Source: DASXVX01 sp036504075
Lineage (GTDB): Bacteria > Bacillota > Sulfobacillia > Symbiobacteriales > Symbiobacteriaceae
Assembly: GCA_036504075.1 (NCBI GenBank)
Contig: DASXVX010000076.1
Span: forward strand, 29,925 to 93,924
Length of the DNA stretch: 64,000 nt
Direction of reading: 5' to 3'
A program made the position numbers and the translations under genes. This document shows positions 43,720 to 52,382 of the stretch, in pieces (positions within the stretch are counted from its first letter, which is position 1; the number at the start of each line of letters is the position of its first letter). Below the pieces are notes generated by a model that saw only the letters and a program-made list of their open reading frames with translations, was not told the DNA's origin and did not search any database.

Positions 43720-45882
43720 GTGTCGCTGCCTGTCCGCGCGAGCGGAGAGTTGGAAGGTGTGCTGCAGGAGCATTTCGGCCTGGAGCAATTCCGGCCGCTC
43801 CAGCAGGAGATCATATCGGAAGTGCTGGCCGGGCGTCCGGCCATGGCGATTCTGCCCACCGGCGGCGGCAAATCGCTCTGCTACCAGCTGCCGGCCCTCG
43901 TACTGCCCGGCGTGACTTTGGTCATCTCGCCGTTGATCTCGCTTATGAAAGACCAGGTCGATGCGCTGGTGGCGCGCCGCATTCGCGCCATCGCCATCAA
44001 CAGTCAGGATACGGCCGCTGAAGGGCGGGCCAAGCTGGAGGCGCTCGCGCGCGGCGAGGTCAAGCTCGCCTTCGTGGCGCCCGAGCGGCTCGCGAACAGT
44101 GCGTTCCTGGCCGCCTGCCGGCGAGTCGAAATCAGCCTGCTGGCCGTGGATGAAGCCCACTGCGTCTCGCAGTGGGGGCATGACTTCCGGCCCGACTATC
44201 GCTACATCAAGGACTTTCACGCCGCCATCGGGGCGCCGCCGCTGCTGGCGCTGACCGCCACCGCCCGCCCCGACGTGCGGGATGACGCCATGGTCCAGTT
44301 GGGCATTGGGGACGCCCGCATCTTCAGCGCCAGCGCCGACCGGGAGAATCTGTGGATCGGTCTGGAGGCTTGCGCCACCGTGGCCGAAAAGCGGGCCAAA
44401 ATCGCGCACCTGGCCCGGACGACCCCGGGCAGCGTCATCATCTATGCCAGCAGCCGCAAGGATTGCGAGAGCCTGGCCGATCTGCTGGCCGGCGAGTTGG
44501 CTGAACCCGTGGCCCATTACCATGCCGGCATGGCCGCGGGCGAGCGGACGGCGGTGCAGAATCGCTTCATGACCGGCCTCTGCCGGGTCGTCGTGGCCAC
44601 CAACGCTTTCGGAATGGGGATCGACAAGGCGGATATCCGCGCCGTGATCCATGCCGGTGTGCCAGATTCGCTGGAGGCCTACTTTCAGGAGATCGGGCGT
44701 GCCGGGCGCGACGGCCTGCCGTCGTCCTGTTCGATGGTGCTGGTGCAAGGGCTGGATGTAAAACTGCGGGAGTACCTGCTTAACCAGGAGCAGGCCACGG
44801 GTCCGGCGCTGGACTCGGTCTTCCGGCAGGTACAGGCCGTGGCAAAAGCGGGCGGTGGCCTCTTGTCCGTCGACCGCGACGACGAAGGACTGGCCATGCT
44901 GGTGGTCTCGCACCTCCAGACGCTCGGGCATGTTGAATTGGCCTCCCGCGGCCCCGACGGCCTGGAACTGGCGGCGGAGCGACCGGTGCCGCCCGGGGCG
45001 CTGAATGAAGTGCGTCGCCGGCTGACCGAACACGAGCGGAACCGGCAGGAGCGGTTCCGCCGGATGCGCAGCTTTGTCTACCTGGAGGGCCAGTGCCGCC
45101 GGCAGTATCTGCTCCGGTACTTCGGGGAGACCGTCCAGCCGCAGGCTGAGGCGTGCTGCAGCACTTGCCAGCCCCGGCCCCTGCCGGCGGACCTGGTGGT
45201 GGCGGATAGAGGCGCGTCGCGCAAGAAAAAACTGGCAGCCCGCAGCAACGCCGGTTCCGCAGCCCGCAGCATCCCCGCGGCTTCGGGCACGGCCGGCGAG
45301 GCGCTGGGGCTCAAAGAGCGGACGGCGCTGTTCGAGCGGCTCCGGGAGTGGCGGAAAGCGAAGGCGAACGAAATGGGCGTGCCGGCGTTTGTCGTCTTCG
45401 GCGACAAGGATCTGCAGGGCATCGCCGAGACCGCACCGCGGACGCTGGACGCCTTGGCCGCCTGCCGTGGCCTCGGGCCGGTCAAGCTCAAGCAGTACGG
45501 CGCCGAAGTGCTGGAGCTGATCGCCGCCGCCGTCCCGGCTCCTGAGGCCGTTACGGTGCGGGTGAGTCGGGCCGACATGGTAGCGCGGGCCGGGGAACTC
45601 TTCGCGAGCGGGCTGACGAACGCGGAGGTGGCACGCCAACTGGACCGGGCGGAATCCACCGTCTTTGAATACTTCCTGGACTGGCTGGCGGCGGATGAGA
45701 CCGGGCGCTGGAAGCCGGCCGTCCGCCTGGTGATCAGCCCGGATGATTACCGGGCCATCCGCCAGAGCCTGCGGGCGCAGCCGGAGGCCGTGCTCACGGA
45801 GATCTACGCGGACCTCGATGAGCGGTACACGTACGAACAGATTCGGGTGGCCCGGGCCGTGCTGGCGAAGACCGGGGCGTGA
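43720..45882 (+). CDS. recQ: ATP-dependent DNA helicase RecQ
   Basis: 720 residues from GTG 43720 (GAGGAGGAGAC upstream). Superfamily 2 motifs: RPLQQEII, Walker A LPTGGGKSLCYQLPAL, DEAHCVSQWGHDFRPDY, LTATARPDVRDD, GIDKADIRAVIHAG, QEIGRAGRDG. The RecQ zinc domain cysteines (CRRQYLLRYFGE...CCSTC), an HRDC domain (LREWRKAKANEMGVPAFVVF) and a C-terminal helix-turn-helix (FASGLTNAEVARQLDRAEST) follow. Unwinds 3'-tailed DNA in recombination repair. Monocistronic. Confidence 0.95.
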   Translation: MSLPVRASGELEGVLQEHFGLEQFRPLQQEIISEVLAGRPAMAILPTGGGKSLCYQLPALVLPGVTLVISPLISLMKDQVDALVARRIRAIAINSQDTAAEGRAKLEALARGEVKLAFVAPERLANSAFLAACRRVEISLLAVDEAHCVSQWGHDFRPDYRYIKDFHAAIGAPPLLALTATARPDVRDDAMVQLGIGDARIFSASADRENLWIGLEACATVAEKRAKIAHLARTTPGSVIIYASSRKDCESLADLLAGELAEPVAHYHAGMAAGERTAVQNRFMTGLCRVVVATNAFGMGIDKADIRAVIHAGVPDSLEAYFQEIGRAGRDGLPSSCSMVLVQGLDVKLREYLLNQEQATGPALDSVFRQVQAVAKAGGGLLSVDRDDEGLAMLVVSHLQTLGHVELASRGPDGLELAAERPVPPGALNEVRRRLTEHERNRQERFRRMRSFVYLEGQCRRQYLLRYFGETVQPQAEACCSTCQPRPLPADLVVADRGASRKKKLAARSNAGSAARSIPAASGTAGEALGLKERTALFERLREWRKAKANEMGVPAFVVFGDKDLQGIAETAPRTLDALAACRGLGPVKLKQYGAEVLELIAAAVPAPEAVTVRVSRADMVARAGELFASGLTNAEVARQLDRAESTVFEYFLDWLAADETGRWKPAVRLVISPDDYRAIRQSLRAQPEAVLTEIYADLDERYTYEQIRVARAVLAKTGA

Positions 45883-45967
45883 TGGCGAAGGCGTAGGGTT
45901 TCGCTTACGACGGGAGACGACGAAGGGCGCTCCCTTTGTGGTACTATCTAGGCGAGGGGGTGGGCCA

Positions 45968-46525
45968 ATGGCCACGGAGCGAGACCGAATTACGTATCAG
46001 GACTACCTCCAGTTACCCGAGGAGAGCCGGTACGAGGTATTGGAGGGGGACTTGAAGATGGTACCTGCGCCCGGTCACCGGCACCAGCAGTTGGTTGGCC
46101 GGATTTATCGCGTACTGGCCGGCCAGGTGGACGAGAAGGGGCTTGGCGAGGTAAACATCGCGCCCTTTGACGTCATTTTGTCCGATGACACGGTGGTGCA
46201 GCCCGACCTGCTGGTCGTCATGACGGAGAACCTCGGCATCATCGCACCGGAAGGGGTGCGGGGCGCCCCCGACCTGGTGGTGGAGGTTCTTTCACCGGGC
46301 ACCGCAAAGCGGGACAGGGGCATCAAGCGTCACCTTTACGGCCGGCATGGCGTACGGGAATACTGGATCATCGACCCGGACGGTCTGACGGTGGAGGTGG
46401 CCGTCAATCAAGGTGGCCACATGGAAACATGCGGCGTGTTTGGCGCCGGTGATCGGGTGGAGTCACAGGTTCTTTTCGGCCTGGACCTGATGGTTGACGT
46501 ACTACTTGCCGGGCCGGCCAGGTGA
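45968..46525 (+). CDS. Uma2-family (DUF820) putative restriction-endonuclease-fold nuclease
   Basis: 185 residues from ATG 45968. ITYQDYLQLPEESRYEVLEG, then HRHQQLVGRIYRVLAGQVDE, VVQPDLLVVM, GAPDLVVEVLSPGTAKRDRG and YWIIDPDGLTVEV match Uma2 proteins; the PD-(D/E)xK-like core is PDLLV...LVVEVLSP. Abundant in cyanobacteria and thermophilic Firmicutes; biological role unknown. A terminator follows. Confidence 0.88.
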   Translation: MATERDRITYQDYLQLPEESRYEVLEGDLKMVPAPGHRHQQLVGRIYRVLAGQVDEKGLGEVNIAPFDVILSDDTVVQPDLLVVMTENLGIIAPEGVRGAPDLVVEVLSPGTAKRDRGIKRHLYGRHGVREYWIIDPDGLTVEVAVNQGGHMETCGVFGAGDRVESQVLFGLDLMVDVLLAGPAR

Positions 46526-46543
46526 GGCCGCGGCCATCCCGGG

Positions 46544-46584
46544 AAAAGGCCCGACCAGCACCCTGAGGTGCCGGCCGGGCCTTT
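46544..46584. terminator. Bidirectional terminator
   Basis: AAAAGGCCCG ... CGGGCCTTT with an inner GCACC/GGTGC hairpin; separates the Uma2 gene from the minus-strand RNase H-like gene. Confidence 0.85.
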
Positions 46585-48164
46585 CAACTTGACCGGGGGA
46601 GGGAGCAGAGGAAGGCCGAGAGCGGCTGCCGGCGGCCATTCGCCGCGGGGCGGTGGTACCAGACCGCCTCCCGGTACGCCAGGTCGCACAGGCGGTCGCA
46701 GGCATCTACCAGGTCCCGCCTGACCCAGCGCAAATTCACGGAACAGCCGTGTTGCGCCAACGCTCGCATCAGACTCCGCAGCTTGCGGTCCAGGACCGTA
46801 CAGCCGCGCACCGGCGCCAGCGGGCGCCGGCCTGTGACATGGTCAACGAGATTACGGCAGTCGGACCAGACCTCCACCTGGCTTCCCGGGGCGGGGCCGG
46901 CTGCGTGCAGCCAGCTGAGCGCCATGACCACTGCACCGTACTCAGCCATCTGGCTGCTCGCGGCAGGGCCGCAGCAGACCACCCGGTACTCGCGGTGGAC
47001 AGCCTCTCCGTCCAGGTAGGCCTCAAAGGCCGAGGTGGCGATGCCGGGGCGCTGCCCCTTGCGCCGCCGCGACCCATCGCAACGAATTTGCACGTTGGCC
47101 AGCGCCACGCCGTGCAGCTGCCGTTCCACATCGGCGGGGCCGCCGTCGCCGTTGATCCCAATCGCCGTATCCTCGGTCGAAAGGACGCCGCCCAGCGTCT
47201 CCACCAGCATCCGGTTCTCTTTGGGCTCCCCGCCGTGAATAGCTACGGTGCGCCCGCGGAGGAAGGGCGCAGCCCGCCCACGGAGCGCCGCCTGGAACTC
47301 CGATTGGGCCCGCTCCAGCTCCTGGCGCAGGCGCGCCAGTTCGGCCTCGTACCGCTTGGCCTGCGCCGCCAGTTCCCGCGGCATCTCATCACGCCGGTCG
47401 TTCAGCCGCCGGCGTGCGGTTGCCAACTCGCCGTGCGCCTCGCTGAGCACCTGCTTTCGCTCCTGCTCGCGACGGTGTGCATCCTCCTTCAACCGCTTCC
47501 GATCCTGCTCCAGGCGGCGCACACGCTGCCGCAGCGCACCGGACTGCTCCGATTGTGCCCGTACTTCCTGGATCAGTCCCGTGGCCGCTTCCTGTTCCGC
47601 CCTGACTGCCGGCGCAGGCGGGTACACGAGCCGCCGCAGCGTGAGGCGGCCGATTTTGACCCAGATCGCGTACTCTGTCGGTGCGAATGCATCCAGGGCG
47701 GCCAGCCACTCGTCGATCTTTACCGTCGGATCGAGGTAGCGTTTGACCTGCGTGAGCCAACAGAGCGCGATGTTATCGCAGTAGGCCTCGTGGAAGCGCT
47801 CGTCCGTCCAAAACTGTGGGTTCAGCTCCGGGTCTGGGAAACGCCCGTTGATTATCTGTGGGACAAGGCTGAGCAGCAGGTCTCGTGTGGTCCGCAGCTT
47901 CCACTGGCGCAGCAGCAGTATGACAGCCCGCCGGCGCCCCTCCTCGTTGTCGCTCGGAACCCGGACGCGGAACACTTTCTTCAAGTTATTGAACATCTTC
48001 GGGCGTGCAGAGTTGATCACGTAACCGGCGGCCATGAATTGCTCCGCATCCAGCTCCGGGATCACAGCCGCCCCGGGGTCGGCCGCTGTGGCCTGGTCAG
48101 CCCAGGCCGAGACCTCCGCCCAGCTTGCCTTCTCCGGAAAGCCAAAGAGCCAATTTGCTTTCAT
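46584..48164 (-). CDS. Coiled-coil protein with C-terminal RNase H-like domain
   Basis: 526 residues from ATG 48164 behind AGCGGAGGTGAGC. Residues 1-185 are a helical domain I do not recognise; 186-298 is a long charged coiled coil (QRVRRLEQDRKRLKEDAHRR); 303-330 (GRTVAIHGGEPKENRMLVET) looks like the start of a Rossmann-like segment similar to DUF2325. Residues 358-500 read as an RNase H fold with all four acidic positions: D363 in IRCDGS, E408 in MAEYGAVVMAL, D435 in VWSDCRNLV and D490 in VDACDRLCDLAYREA. Second gene of an operon with the 306-residue coiled-coil protein (5-base gap). Function unknown; cleavage of an RNA-DNA hybrid or RNA is inferred from the acidic residues only. Confidence 0.8.
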   Translation of the reverse strand: MKANWLFGFPEKASWAEVSAWADQATAADPGAAVIPELDAEQFMAAGYVINSARPKMFNNLKKVFRVRVPSDNEEGRRRAVILLLRQWKLRTTRDLLLSLVPQIINGRFPDPELNPQFWTDERFHEAYCDNIALCWLTQVKRYLDPTVKIDEWLAALDAFAPTEYAIWVKIGRLTLRRLVYPPAPAVRAEQEAATGLIQEVRAQSEQSGALRQRVRRLEQDRKRLKEDAHRREQERKQVLSEAHGELATARRRLNDRRDEMPRELAAQAKRYEAELARLRQELERAQSEFQAALRGRAAPFLRGRTVAIHGGEPKENRMLVETLGGVLSTEDTAIGINGDGGPADVERQLHGVALANVQIRCDGSRRRKGQRPGIATSAFEAYLDGEAVHREYRVVCCGPAASSQMAEYGAVVMALSWLHAAGPAPGSQVEVWSDCRNLVDHVTGRRPLAPVRGCTVLDRKLRSLMRALAQHGCSVNLRWVRRDLVDACDRLCDLAYREAVWYHRPAANGRRQPLSAFLCSLPRSS

Positions 48165-48169
48165 GTTGC

Positions 48170-49090
48170 TCACCTCCGCTGGGTGCCCAACAGGCTGTCC
48201 CGAAGGGCCAGAGCTTCCGCGTAGTTGGCTCGGACCGCTTCCACCCGTGCCTGCAATGTCCCGATCGCCGCTTCGTACTGCCGTGCCTGTGCCGCCATCG
48301 CCTCGGCGTGGCGGCTTTCCGCTGCCTGGCTCTCCGCGCCCACCGCCGCCACCAGTCCCGCCAGATGGCGCAACTCCGGAACTTCTTCGCCCAGCGCCCG
48401 CAGCCGGTTCGTCAGTGCTTTTCGTTCCCGCGCCAGATGGTGCAGGCTCCGTTTGAGCGACCGCATCTGCACCTGCCGCAGGTGCAGCCGGCGCAGCAGC
48501 TTCTGCTGCTCCCACCGGGTCGGCGTCCGGGCGGGTTCCGGCTCCGTGATGAACTGGTGCAACTTGAGCTTGCCGTAGAGGAGCACCGCCGCATATTGCG
48601 CTTGCTGCTCGGGCGAAAAGGCAGCCTTCACCGCCGGAATCATGTCGCCGAGGCCGGCCAGTCTCAGGGCCGCCAGGCCGCCCGCAAAGCGATACTGCAC
48701 CACCATGTCCATCGCGTCGCTGAATTTGCCCCGCATGATGCCGGCCCAGCTGCGGACCGGCAGGTGCATCACCCGACCGATGATCAACTCTCGGAAGGCC
48801 GGGTCGCCCCAACGGCGGAAGATGAATCGACCCAGCCGGTATCCGTCGTAGGCGAGTTCGGCGGGATGGGAAATGCCGACCTTGCGCAGCGGTTTGCCCA
48901 GGTCGGTCCGGTGATCCTGGCCGTGAGAGTCATAAGTGAACGCCACCATGAGGAAGTCCTCGACTTCCTCGTCGCTGTAGCGGGCGGCCTCAGGGCAGGT
49001 TGCAAACGCCGCCTGCTGTTGCTCGGAAAAATCTTCAGTCCATGAGGCTGCCAGGTCTGATAGAACCAGAGACCGCTTCTGCTGTGCCAT
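48170..49090 (-). CDS. Helical/coiled-coil protein, partner of the RNase H-like protein
   Basis: 306 residues from ATG 49090. N-terminal half is a compact alpha-rich domain (SDEEVEDFLMVAFTYDSHGQ, RWGDPAFRELIIGRVMHLPV, KFSDAMDMVVQYRFAGGLAA); C-terminal 130 residues form coiled coils (LRRLHLRQVQMRSLKRSLHH; AEAMAAQARQYEAAIGTLQA). No catalytic or membrane motif recognised. It ends five bases before the next gene on the same strand, and both carry coiled coils, so a complex between them is likely. Confidence 0.75.
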   Translation of the reverse strand: MAQQKRSLVLSDLAASWTEDFSEQQQAAFATCPEAARYSDEEVEDFLMVAFTYDSHGQDHRTDLGKPLRKVGISHPAELAYDGYRLGRFIFRRWGDPAFRELIIGRVMHLPVRSWAGIMRGKFSDAMDMVVQYRFAGGLAALRLAGLGDMIPAVKAAFSPEQQAQYAAVLLYGKLKLHQFITEPEPARTPTRWEQQKLLRRLHLRQVQMRSLKRSLHHLARERKALTNRLRALGEEVPELRHLAGLVAAVGAESQAAESRHAEAMAAQARQYEAAIGTLQARVEAVRANYAEALALRDSLLGTQRR

Positions 49091-49493
49091 CCTGATCCCC
49101 CCGCATCCGGTTGCTACTCCTTATACGATTGTTTCATGCTTAAAGTTCGAGGGGTCAGTCTGCAGACAGCATTGAGACACCATTGAGACACCATGCAAGC
49201 GCCATGTTCCTGCCGGCCGACATCCCCGGGACCCCCGTGCAGCCTGCCCTGCAGGGACATGTAAAGCCCGATGACCAAGATCACAACCGTCAATCCGGGC
49301 GCCGCCACCTGACGCGGCAGACGCGTCACCCGGCGCTACCATGTAAGGAGACGCTACTGCCACAGGCCTTCGCGACCACAGCGACTACCCGGTGAACGCC
49401 ATGCAGACACCATTTACGGAGCATATCGATACGCAACAGGCACCATGTAGGCAGACGGTCGGGACCCAACGATCAGAATTTACAACGATTCTA
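49091..49493. other. Intergenic region with short direct repeats
   Basis: About 400 bp without a convincing gene, between divergent operons. Near 49140-49200 the minus strand repeats ATGGTGTCTCA twice in tandem and a third degraded time; related (G/A)CACCAT and GCGCCATG motifs recur at about 49408-49450. No promoter for the minus-strand operon is obvious. Confidence 0.5.
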
Positions 49494-49523
49494 TTGACCA
49501 TCCATAATTACCCATGGTAATAT
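49494..49523 (+). promoter_or_regulatory. Promoter with palindromic operator for the 214-residue protein
   Basis: TTGACC (49494-49499), 18 bp, TAATAT (49518-49523). ATTACC-CAT-GGTAAT (49507-49521), a perfect 6-bp inverted repeat, fills the second half of the spacer and overlaps the -10, the classic site for a repressor. Confidence 0.65.
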
Positions 49524-49579
49524 GATTATAGCGCTTCCAATATAAGGAACGACTAACGAGAGAAAGGAGAAATGAAAAA

Positions 49580-50224
49580 ATGCCTACCGAAAAGCAGAAG
49601 GTTGCCCCTGCCCAGGGCGATCAGCCGAAGCAGACTCCCACCATCCTCGACGCCCAGCTGCCCAAGAAGCTGGCGGACCTCCTGAGCAGCGTGACAGTGA
49701 AGGACCTGCGCGGCCCGGAGTCGGCGGCCGAGACCTTGAAGGGCAACACCAACACGCCCAACGTCTGGGTCTACAGCCCGGCCGTCTTCAAGTTCTCTTC
49801 CCTGGCCCAGAAGCGGCTGACCAGGGTCGCCCGGCAGGCCGGCATGCAGGACACCCAGGTCACCCGAGTCCACGCCCAGCTGATTGGCGACTCCAACACG
49901 GTCCTGATCAAGCCCGCTGACGCGCTGGATCTCACCGCCTTTGAAAACCCCAATTATCGTGGTGTCTCCGGCGGTGTCTGCAACCTGTTCGATCTCCTGG
50001 GTCCGGCCCGGTGTACGGTGGAAACCGGCTATCGTCAGAAGTACGACGTGCACATGGTGCCCCAGGGCAGCGCCTTTTGGCCCGGCCTGCTTGTCGACCT
50101 GGACGACCCCCGGGAGCGGAAGCTGTTGCCCAAAAGGAAGAAGAAGAGCAGCAGCACCGGCGAAACGAAGAGCAGCAGCGGCGAAACGAAGAGTGCCACG
50201 AAGGACCAGACCTCATCTACATAA
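49580..50224 (+). CDS. Protein of unknown function with charged Ser/Lys tail
   Basis: 214 residues from ATG 49580 (GAAAGGAG upstream). Proline/lysine-rich N-terminus, a mixed alpha/beta core (VWVYSPAVFKFSSLAQKRLT, TQVTRVHAQLIGDSNTVLIK) and a C-terminal 35-residue low-complexity tail of repeated GETKSSS-type units after KRKKK. The tail looks like a nucleic-acid- or surface-binding extension. No recognised domain. Own regulated promoter and strong terminator. Confidence 0.7.
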   Translation: MPTEKQKVAPAQGDQPKQTPTILDAQLPKKLADLLSSVTVKDLRGPESAAETLKGNTNTPNVWVYSPAVFKFSSLAQKRLTRVARQAGMQDTQVTRVHAQLIGDSNTVLIKPADALDLTAFENPNYRGVSGGVCNLFDLLGPARCTVETGYRQKYDVHMVPQGSAFWPGLLVDLDDPRERKLLPKRKKKSSSTGETKSSSGETKSATKDQTSST

Positions 50225-50267
50225 CTACACCAAACGAAGCGCATACGCACGAATTCAGAGAGCCGCA

Positions 50268-50303
50268 AAAAAACCCCCTGCCGGCGGCCCGGCAGGGGGT
50301 TTC
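50268..50303. terminator. Bidirectional terminator
   Basis: AAACCCCCTGCCGG-cggc-CCGGCAGGGGGTTT with flanking A run; stops the 214-residue gene and the convergent tgt. Confidence 0.92.
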
Positions 50304-50305
50304 GC

Positions 50306-51475
50306 TTACGACGGCAGGCGCCGGAGATGCGCCACCGGCGCCCCCCGCCGCGCCTCCGGCGTGGAGCGCCACTGTTCGTAGAACTCCTGGCGGAAGGCGG
50401 CGAAACGGCCGGCGGCGATAGCCGCCCGGGCCCCTTCGGCCAGCCGCACCAGAAAGCGGAGATTGTGGATCGAGCAGAGCCGGGCGCCCAGGTTTTCATC
50501 CGCCTTGATCAGGTGGCGAATGTACGCCCGGGAGTACTGGCGGCAGGTGTCGCAATCGCAGCCCGGCTGCAGCGGCTCCCAGTCCCGGGCGAAGGCGGCG
50601 TTCTTGATCAGCAGCTTGCCCGTGGGCACCAGCACGGTGCCGTGTCCGCCCAGGCGGGTGGGCAGCACGCAGTCAAACATGTCGATCCCCCGGTATATGC
50701 CCTCGATCAGATCCTCCGGCGACCCCACGCCCATCAGGTACCGGGGCCGGTCACGGGGGAGCAGCGGGACCGTGACATCCAACATTTCCGCCATGACCTC
50801 TTTCGGCTCGCCCACCGACAGACCGCCGATGGCGTAGCCCGGCAGGTCCAGGGCGACGATCTGCTCGGCGCTCTCCCGGCGCAGGTCGGCAAACGTGGAG
50901 CCCTGAACGATGCCGAACAGCGCCTGCTCCCCCGGGCGGGCGTGTGCGGCCTTGCAGCGGGCCGCCCAGCGGGTGGTGCGCTCCAGGGAGGCGCGGGCGT
51001 AGTCGTGCTCCGCCGGGTGGGCGACGCACTCGTCGAACGCCATGATGATATCCGCACCGAGGCCGTTCTCGATCGCCATCACCGTCTCCGGGGAGAAGTA
51101 CCGGGCGCTGCCGTCGATGTAGGAGCGGAAGCTGACGCCCTCTTCGCTGATTCCGCTGCGCAGGTGGGCGAGCGAGAAGACCTGAAAGCCGCCGGAATCG
51201 GTGAGCACCGGCCGGTCCCAGGCCATGAAGCGGTGCAGCCCGCCGGCGGCGGCGATCAGCTCATGACCGGGGCGCAGGTGCAGGTGGAAGGTGTTGGCGA
51301 GCATGATCTGCGCGCCGAGGTCAGTGAGGTCCCGGGGGGCGAGGTTCTTCACCGTGGCCTGGGTGCCCACGGGCATGAAGTGCGGCGTTTCGACCACGCC
51401 GTGCGGGGTGTGCAGGCGGCCGCGGCGGGCGGCGCTGGTGGGATCGGTGGCGAGCAGGTCGAAGCGGATTGGCAT
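50306..51475 (-). CDS. tgt: tRNA-guanine transglycosylase
   Basis: 389 residues from ATG 51475. Exchanges guanine for preQ1 at position 34 of GUN-anticodon tRNAs. TPHFMPVGTQATVKNLAPRD, active-site Asp in LTDSGGFQVFSLAHL, IMAFDECV, QGSTFADLRRES, nucleophile region DMFDCVLPTRLGGHG and the zinc site CDCDTCRQYSRAYIRHL are all intact. Its usual queA/yajC neighbours are absent; it sits downstream of the urease operon on the same strand, 88 bases from ureD. Confidence 0.95.
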   Translation of the reverse strand: MPIRFDLLATDPTSAARRGRLHTPHGVVETPHFMPVGTQATVKNLAPRDLTDLGAQIMLANTFHLHLRPGHELIAAAGGLHRFMAWDRPVLTDSGGFQVFSLAHLRSGISEEGVSFRSYIDGSARYFSPETVMAIENGLGADIIMAFDECVAHPAEHDYARASLERTTRWAARCKAAHARPGEQALFGIVQGSTFADLRRESAEQIVALDLPGYAIGGLSVGEPKEVMAEMLDVTVPLLPRDRPRYLMGVGSPEDLIEGIYRGIDMFDCVLPTRLGGHGTVLVPTGKLLIKNAAFARDWEPLQPGCDCDTCRQYSRAYIRHLIKADENLGARLCSIHNLRFLVRLAEGARAAIAAGRFAAFRQEFYEQWRSTPEARRGAPVAHLRRLPS

Positions 51476-51563
51476 GTAGACCGTCCTTTGGCTGCGGTTG
51501 GCCCGAGGTCTTAAGCATCGGGGGATGGCAACCACACAATCATACCAGAAAAGACCTGGCGGT

Positions 51564-52382
51564 TCACGCCCGCACCAGGCCCGGCGCCAGCCGCTCCAGA
51601 ATTGTCGCCACCGCCTCGGCATCCGTCCCCAGCACCCGGGCGACAATCAGGCCCGGGTGCGGGCGGGAGATGCCCGCCGCCACGCCGGGGGGCAGTTCGG
51701 CCAGCAAGTCGGCCAGTCCCTCCAGGTCGGCGGTTGCGGCGGCAGCCCCGGCCAGGTAGAGGCTGCCCAGGTGGGAATAGCCGGCGAGCATGCCGGGCCG
51801 CCCGAGCCCGCCTTCGGCGCCTGGGCGCAGCAGCGGCCGGTCGGCCAGGACCAGGGAAGGCCCCAGGTAGATGTGTGTGCGCAGGCGTAGGGCGGAGTAG
51901 GCGAATGCCTCGCCAAAGGCGGTGCGGCCCGGGGTGAGCAACTCCCCGGCCACCAGACTCGCCGCCGGGTCGAGGCGGAAGACCGTCTCCTGGCGGTAGT
52001 CGGCCCCGGCGTACGGAATCAGCTGATGCGGCCAGTAGGTGAGGGCCGCGCCGGCGGCAAGGTGAAAGGTGATGGACTGGCCGGCGCTCTGGCCCGGGGC
52101 CATGGTGTGGACCCGGGTGGCGGCGGGCGCGGCCAGGCGCAGCCGCACCCCGTCCAGCAGGTGGAACTCGGCGGCCAGCCGGTCGCCGGCCAGGATGCCG
52201 GCGGTGGTATTGGTCAGGGCATACTCGGGCGCGGGTCCCACCAGCGGTCCGAACAGCTTCCACGGGGCTTCGGCATAGGCCCGGACGAGCCCGGCGGGGC
52301 CGAAGGTGGCCGAAAGGCGGGCTACCGGCTCTGCGCCTCCCGGGGAGCCAGGTCCGCCAGGAGTATATCTCGTTCGATCCAC
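51564..52382 (-). CDS. ureD: Urease accessory protein UreD (UreH)
   Basis: 272 residues from GTG 52382 behind GGAGGAGG, overlapping the 3' end of ureG by 61 bases. LSATFGPAGLVRAYAEAPWKLFGPL, NTTAGILAGDRLAAEFHL and THIYLGPSLVLADRPLL fit the UreD scaffold, which binds apo-urease and recruits UreF-UreG for nickel insertion. Last gene of the operon. Confidence 0.9.
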   Translation of the reverse strand: MDRTRYTPGGPGSPGGAEPVARLSATFGPAGLVRAYAEAPWKLFGPLVGPAPEYALTNTTAGILAGDRLAAEFHLLDGVRLRLAAPAATRVHTMAPGQSAGQSITFHLAAGAALTYWPHQLIPYAGADYRQETVFRLDPAASLVAGELLTPGRTAFGEAFAYSALRLRTHIYLGPSLVLADRPLLRPGAEGGLGRPGMLAGYSHLGSLYLAGAAAATADLEGLADLLAELPPGVAAGISRPHPGLIVARVLGTDAEAVATILERLAPGLVRA

